A DNA stretch of 64,000 nt. Origin: Caballeronia sp. NK8 (GTDB taxonomy: Bacteria > Pseudomonadota > Gammaproteobacteria > Burkholderiales > Burkholderiaceae). Made by a program: the position numbers and the translations under genes. The notes beneath the pieces are model-generated. The model was not told where the DNA came from, made no database searches, and saw nothing but the letters and a program-made list of their open reading frames with translations. This document shows, piece after piece, positions 60,510 to 64,000 of the stretch. The stretch lies in assembly GCF_018408855.1 (NCBI RefSeq), contig NZ_AP024324.1:744001-808000 (forward strand), written 5' to 3'. The first letter of the stretch is position 1; each line of letters starts with the position of its first letter.

Positions 60510-61240
60510 ACATTGACGGCCAATGCGAATGGCGACCGCTTGCATTTTCAAGCGATCGGCTCAGGGCATTTGTGACTTTGGGCAATGGTCCACTTCTTCT
60601 CAAAGGACAAGCTATCGTCGTAAATGCAAACGCAAACGTGATGAATGTAGAGGGATGGAAACGCGAGCCCCTCCCTTCCATGTCCTCCATCCAACTGCAA
60701 GATGTCGTGGTCGATGCCTCGCCGAATCTTCTCTTGCTTTCACCTTCCGCCGACTTGCGGCCCAGGGACATCATAAAAGACCCAAACTGGACGCAGTTCT
60801 GCGGTGGCGACCAGCGGATTAATCTCTGGAGTTCGCCTCGGGATACGATCGGGGAGGTACTGCTCAACACCGCCGCACTAAGCCACGCAGCAGATGAAAA
60901 CCCGAGTTCAACGGCCCATTACGAACGGTTCAGCGTCGTCGCCAATCTCTGGTTCGCTCCAGCGGGAACAGACTGCCTGATTCATCGCGAGCATTCGTTC
61001 ATCGAGATTCATTCGCAAATCGTTGGCGTAGGTCACATGCAGAAGTTCCATTCGCAGAATCACGCGAGTCTGTATGCGGCCGTTGCCCTTGCTCCCGGTG
61101 CAACAACCGAACGTCCGTTTTGCGTCGTAAATAATGAAGGCGCTTTTATTTATCCGTGGCATCAGTACTTCGCAGAGTCAGACTGCATCTGGCTTGCGAT
61201 TGAATATCACCCACTAAAAAATGGCAATGAACATGCGTGA
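60506..61240 (+). CDS. Cupin-like protein, possible AUDH cupin partner
   Basis: 244 residues from a TTG at 60506 overlapping the epimerase stop (TTGA), with GGAG at 60494-60497; longer in-frame sequence lies within the epimerase gene and is rejected. The central FSVVANLWFAPAGTDCLIHREHSFIEIHSQIVGVG and later HQYFAESDCIWLAIEYH look like cupin strands with candidate metal-binding His and Glu. No signal peptide. It overlaps the beta-propeller gene by 20 bp. Fungal aldos-2-ulose dehydratase combines such a propeller with cupin domains in one chain; the pair here may be a split form. Confidence 0.55.
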   Translation: MNIDGQCEWRPLAFSSDRLRAFVTLGNGPLLLKGQAIVVNANANVMNVEGWKREPLPSMSSIQLQDVVVDASPNLLLLSPSADLRPRDIIKDPNWTQFCGGDQRINLWSSPRDTIGEVLLNTAALSHAADENPSSTAHYERFSVVANLWFAPAGTDCLIHREHSFIEIHSQIVGVGHMQKFHSQNHASLYAAVALAPGATTERPFCVVNNEGAFIYPWHQYFAESDCIWLAIEYHPLKNGNEHA

Positions 61241-62504
61241 CGGCCTCCCTACGCTCCCGATTCCAACGTTTGAGAAGATCATCGTTGCAGATCAACTCCG
61301 GGATGGCTATTGGCTTGAAGCACCCGACATCAATCAGGACGGAAAGCCCGATCTGTTCGGCTATGGACTCTCGCTAGGCGAGATCTATTGGTACGAAAAC
61401 GAAAGCTGGAAGCGACATCTTGTTGTCGATGGCATTAATATGCCAGTTGGAGGAGACTACGCTGACGTGACCGGAAATGGTTATCCGGACATCATCGTCT
61501 GTTACGACCTCTATGGAGCCGGCGGCACCCTTTACGACGCCAATCCAACGGGCGGCAAGATAGATTGGATTGAAAACCCCGGCCTGGACTTGGCGGCAGG
61601 CCGTCGTTGGACCCGACATTACGTCGGCCGTACCACGGGCATGCACCGGCTCCGAGCAGGGCATTTCACTCAAGAGAAGCGTCTCGAGATAGCCGGCGTT
61701 CCGATTGTTCCGCACGGAAATATCCATTCGCTCTTGCCGATTGTCCTATTTTCCGAACCCGAGAATGTTTCCTCTGCCTCTGAATGGACGAAATCGACAA
61801 TAGACGACAGTTGCTTTCGTCTTGTACACGGCGCGGAAAAGAAGCGAGGCCTGATCTCAGGCTCAGATCGAGATTCGCTTCTGCTTGCATCTGACGAGGG
61901 CGTGACCTGGCTATATTACGATGCAGAAGCGGAAGGTTGGAAATCGGTTCTGATCGGTGAAGGAGAACGTACTCAGTTTGAAACGACCGGATTCCGCGGC
62001 AGCGGCGATCTCGATGTCGGTCGCATCGGAACGGACCCTTTTGCTTACGTTGCTGCTGTTGAGCCATTTCACGGCAACACGGTAGCAGTCTATGTTAAGG
62101 AGTCCCTTGGGCAGGCGCCCGAGAAGGCCGAATGGAAACGTTTCATCCTTGACGTCTTTGGCGATCCAAATGAAAGTGGAGAAGGCCCAGGTCACCAGAT
62201 CGTATGCGCCGACTTTGACGGTGACGGTGAGGATGAATTTCTCGTGGCGCTTCGAGGACCATGGCCATGGCAAGGCGTTTTTTACTATAAGGCGATTGAC
62301 GTAACCAACGGCATCTTCACCAGATGGCGCGTCTCAGACGAATCAGTAGCTCGAATCGCGGTCGCAGATTTTAATGGCGATGGTCGCCTCGACTTCGCAA
62401 CGATCGCTTATTCCGTTCCAAAATATTTCGTCGCGAAACAGGCCCGGGTTGCAGTACACCTGAACACTTTTTCTTCTACCCAGGACCGAAGGGGCAACAA
62501 ATAA
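61221..62504 (+). CDS. FG-GAP/VCBS-type beta-propeller, AUDH-like
   Basis: 427 residues with repeated Ca2+-loop motifs: DINQDGKPDLFGYG, DVTGNGYPDIIVCYDLYG, DFDGDGEDEFLVALRGP and DFNGDGRLDFATIAY. No export signal is seen, unusual for FG-GAP proteins. The order YWLEAPDI, GEIYWYENE, GGKIDWIENPG, MHRLRAGHFTQ, EPFHGNTVAVY resembles the propeller domain of aldos-2-ulose dehydratase, which dehydrates glucosone or 1,5-anhydrofructose. An ATG at 61233 is an alternative start. Assignment is by resemblance and needs a profile search. Confidence 0.6.
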   Translation: MAMNMRDGLPTLPIPTFEKIIVADQLRDGYWLEAPDINQDGKPDLFGYGLSLGEIYWYENESWKRHLVVDGINMPVGGDYADVTGNGYPDIIVCYDLYGAGGTLYDANPTGGKIDWIENPGLDLAAGRRWTRHYVGRTTGMHRLRAGHFTQEKRLEIAGVPIVPHGNIHSLLPIVLFSEPENVSSASEWTKSTIDDSCFRLVHGAEKKRGLISGSDRDSLLLASDEGVTWLYYDAEAEGWKSVLIGEGERTQFETTGFRGSGDLDVGRIGTDPFAYVAAVEPFHGNTVAVYVKESLGQAPEKAEWKRFILDVFGDPNESGEGPGHQIVCADFDGDGEDEFLVALRGPWPWQGVFYYKAIDVTNGIFTRWRVSDESVARIAVADFNGDGRLDFATIAYSVPKYFVAKQARVAVHLNTFSSTQDRRGNK

Positions 62505-62688
62505 CCAGAAATATCACCCCGTCTAGTGCGTGTGGCGCGCTTTCTTGGGCGGGGTGGAGGCATCGAGGCAAAAATTTGAGCAGTGTAGAGCGCGATTTTG
62601 CTGCCCGACTGACGACGCAAACCAGGAGGTCGACACGCGGCGAGAAAATCATTGCGTCAATTCATAAATCAAAAAAGAGGTAACACGG

Positions 62689-63897
62689 ATGACCACGCTA
62701 CCGAAGGTCTCGGAGCCAAGCGCAAAAATCGGAAGAAGCGGAAGACTGCCGTCTCTGCCCAGTCTGACGGGCATGCGGTTTATCGGCTCTCTCGTGATCT
62801 TTCTCTTTCATGTATCTGTGGTGAATTCACCAATTCCACCAAACCTGACAGTCAATCCATTTAAAGATCAGCAAGCGGCGGATTGGTTTGCCTTCGTCTT
62901 CGCTCAGCTCGGCTACATGGGCGTATCATTTTTCTTCATTCTCACTGGATTCATCATTACCTGGTCGGCATATCCATTTACCGAGTCGAAATGGTTATTC
63001 TGGAAGAGAAGAATTGTAAAAATATACCCCAATCATCTGGTCATCTCACTGCTTGCTTTAGTTCTATTTTCCTGGAACTACACGCCCATATCTACAGCAA
63101 TAAAGAACACCCTACTGATTCACGCGTTCTTTCCGCAATCGAACGTATATGTTAGCGTTAATCCGCCCGCCTGGTCTTTGTGCGTGGACATGCTGTTCTA
63201 TCTAGCATTCCCGTTTTTGATCAGAAGACTTGCGCCTCTTTCTGGAAGAGCCATATGGGCCTGGATCGCGGCAGTGACAGCAGTAATCTTCGCGATCCCG
63301 CTCATCAACGACGCGCTCATTCCCAATTACCCTAAGTCACCTATCACCCCAATATCCGCGGATCAGTTTTGGTTCGGCTATATTTTTCCGGTTACCCGGA
63401 TCTTCGACTTTATATTGGGCGCCCTGCTCGCGAGAATCGTAATGTTAGGGCTCTGGCCCCGGCTCGGGATTCTAGCCTCCTCATGTCTTATCATCGCGAG
63501 CGCCGTCGCCGCCAAATTCGTGCCTTTCATATACGGCTTGAACGCGATCACAATAATCCCAATCGCTGCTCTAATCTGCGCCACAGCGACGGCAGATTTC
63601 AAAGGAAAATATTTATTTCTGCTCAGGCACAAGACGATGCAAAAGCTCGGAGATGTTTCGTTCGGGTTTTATATCTGTCAGGGTATCACCATCTTTTACC
63701 TAAGAACACTGCTCGACGGAACTTACAGCATGTGGGCGTCGGTAGGGCTAATTGCCTGCAGTTTTGTATTAACGCTGTTTGCAGGATGGCTTCTCTATAC
63801 CGCGATCGAAAGGCCTGCCATGCGGCGCTGGGGACGTAGCCGACGCGAAATCAGGCCGGATCTGAAGAAGGAACTGGATCCTCTGAAGCCCGTTTAA
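62689..63897 (+). CDS. Acyltransferase-3 family membrane protein (OafA-like)
   Basis: 402 residues, about 10 membrane segments. LPSLTGMRFIGSLVIFLFHVSV near residue 25 carries the conserved R and H of the family, and GVSFFFILTGFIITWSA the second hallmark. WKRRIVKIYPNHL is the RxxRxxP-type loop. These proteins O-acetylate surface sugars. AAAGAGGT precedes the ATG. It lies 184 bp after the propeller gene and would modify the glycan made in the locus. Confidence 0.9.
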   Translation: MTTLPKVSEPSAKIGRSGRLPSLPSLTGMRFIGSLVIFLFHVSVVNSPIPPNLTVNPFKDQQAADWFAFVFAQLGYMGVSFFFILTGFIITWSAYPFTESKWLFWKRRIVKIYPNHLVISLLALVLFSWNYTPISTAIKNTLLIHAFFPQSNVYVSVNPPAWSLCVDMLFYLAFPFLIRRLAPLSGRAIWAWIAAVTAVIFAIPLINDALIPNYPKSPITPISADQFWFGYIFPVTRIFDFILGALLARIVMLGLWPRLGILASSCLIIASAVAAKFVPFIYGLNAITIIPIAALICATATADFKGKYLFLLRHKTMQKLGDVSFGFYICQGITIFYLRTLLDGTYSMWASVGLIACSFVLTLFAGWLLYTAIERPAMRRWGRSRREIRPDLKKELDPLKPV

Positions 63898-64000
63898 GCG
63901 ACGCAATGAAGTACGCGTATTAGAGAACTTCCAAGCCTCTGAACCGAGGCGCTGCTGGGATTCAAGCAATACCGTGAACGCACCCTCCCCGAGGGCTGAG
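63898..64000. other. Right edge, no gene seen
   Basis: The last 103 bp hold no supported gene. A possible hairpin is not evident. The polysaccharide locus may continue beyond the window. Confidence 0.4.

Overview
The window is high-GC DNA (roughly 60-65% by eye) with tightly packed catabolic operons, many LysR, AraC, GntR and ArsR regulators, and Burkholderia-type gene families. I infer a member of the Burkholderiaceae (Paraburkholderia, Caballeronia or Burkholderia), probably from a secondary replicon because no core housekeeping genes are seen. No rRNA, tRNA or CRISPR array was recognised.

Region 1 (1-5.4 kb): a multicomponent phenol hydroxylase operon (end of P0, then P1-P5, dmpKLMNOP-like) runs directly into catechol 1,2-dioxygenase, so phenol is oxidised to catechol and cleaved by the ortho route. 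Region 2 (5.4-11.8 kb): a divergent ArsR/MFS pair is followed by an accessory patch. The patch holds an unknown protein, a DUF5677-like protein and an AbiJ-NTD3-like protein with a C-terminal nuclease-like domain, and ends at the C-terminal stub of a DASS anion transporter and a SYLF lipoprotein. Region 3 (11.9-21.9 kb): a ten-gene amide-use operon on the minus strand (branched-chain/urea-type ABC importer, acetamidase/formamidase, AmiC, AmiR, SDR, amidase). Its leader contains a promoter, two AxxGxx hexaloop hairpins and a terminator, which fits AmiR antitermination.

Region 4 (22-29.5 kb): mixed genes: a small exported protein, a dienelactone hydrolase, an ABC exporter broken by an internal deletion, an SDR with a divergent AraC regulator, a HAD phosphatase, a MurJ-like flippase and an orphan Phd/YefM-type antitoxin. 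Region 5 (29.5-57.7 kb): a large catabolic region. Two related sets each contain an NtaA/SnaA-type flavin monooxygenase, a flavin reductase, an AtuA (DUF1446) protein, a DUF4387 protein, a hydrolase, an MFS transporter and LysR regulators. A third set has a type III CoA-transferase, two CitE-like lyases, two MFS carriers, an SDR and a 3-hydroxyacyl-CoA dehydrogenase, with a GntR regulator. A 15-bp dyad, GCATAACAGGTATGC, occurs in front of the first set and twice in the third (once with one mismatch), so the two may be one regulon. Between sets one and two lies a roughly 600-bp imperfect palindrome interrupted by an intact IS3-family element with a 3-bp target duplication.

Region 6 (57.7-64 kb): an AHSA1 protein and a transposase relic lead into AT-richer DNA with a surface-polysaccharide locus: UDP-GlcNAc 2-epimerase, a cupin-like protein, an FG-GAP beta-propeller protein and an acyltransferase-3. 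The cupin and propeller pair resembles a split aldos-2-ulose dehydratase.
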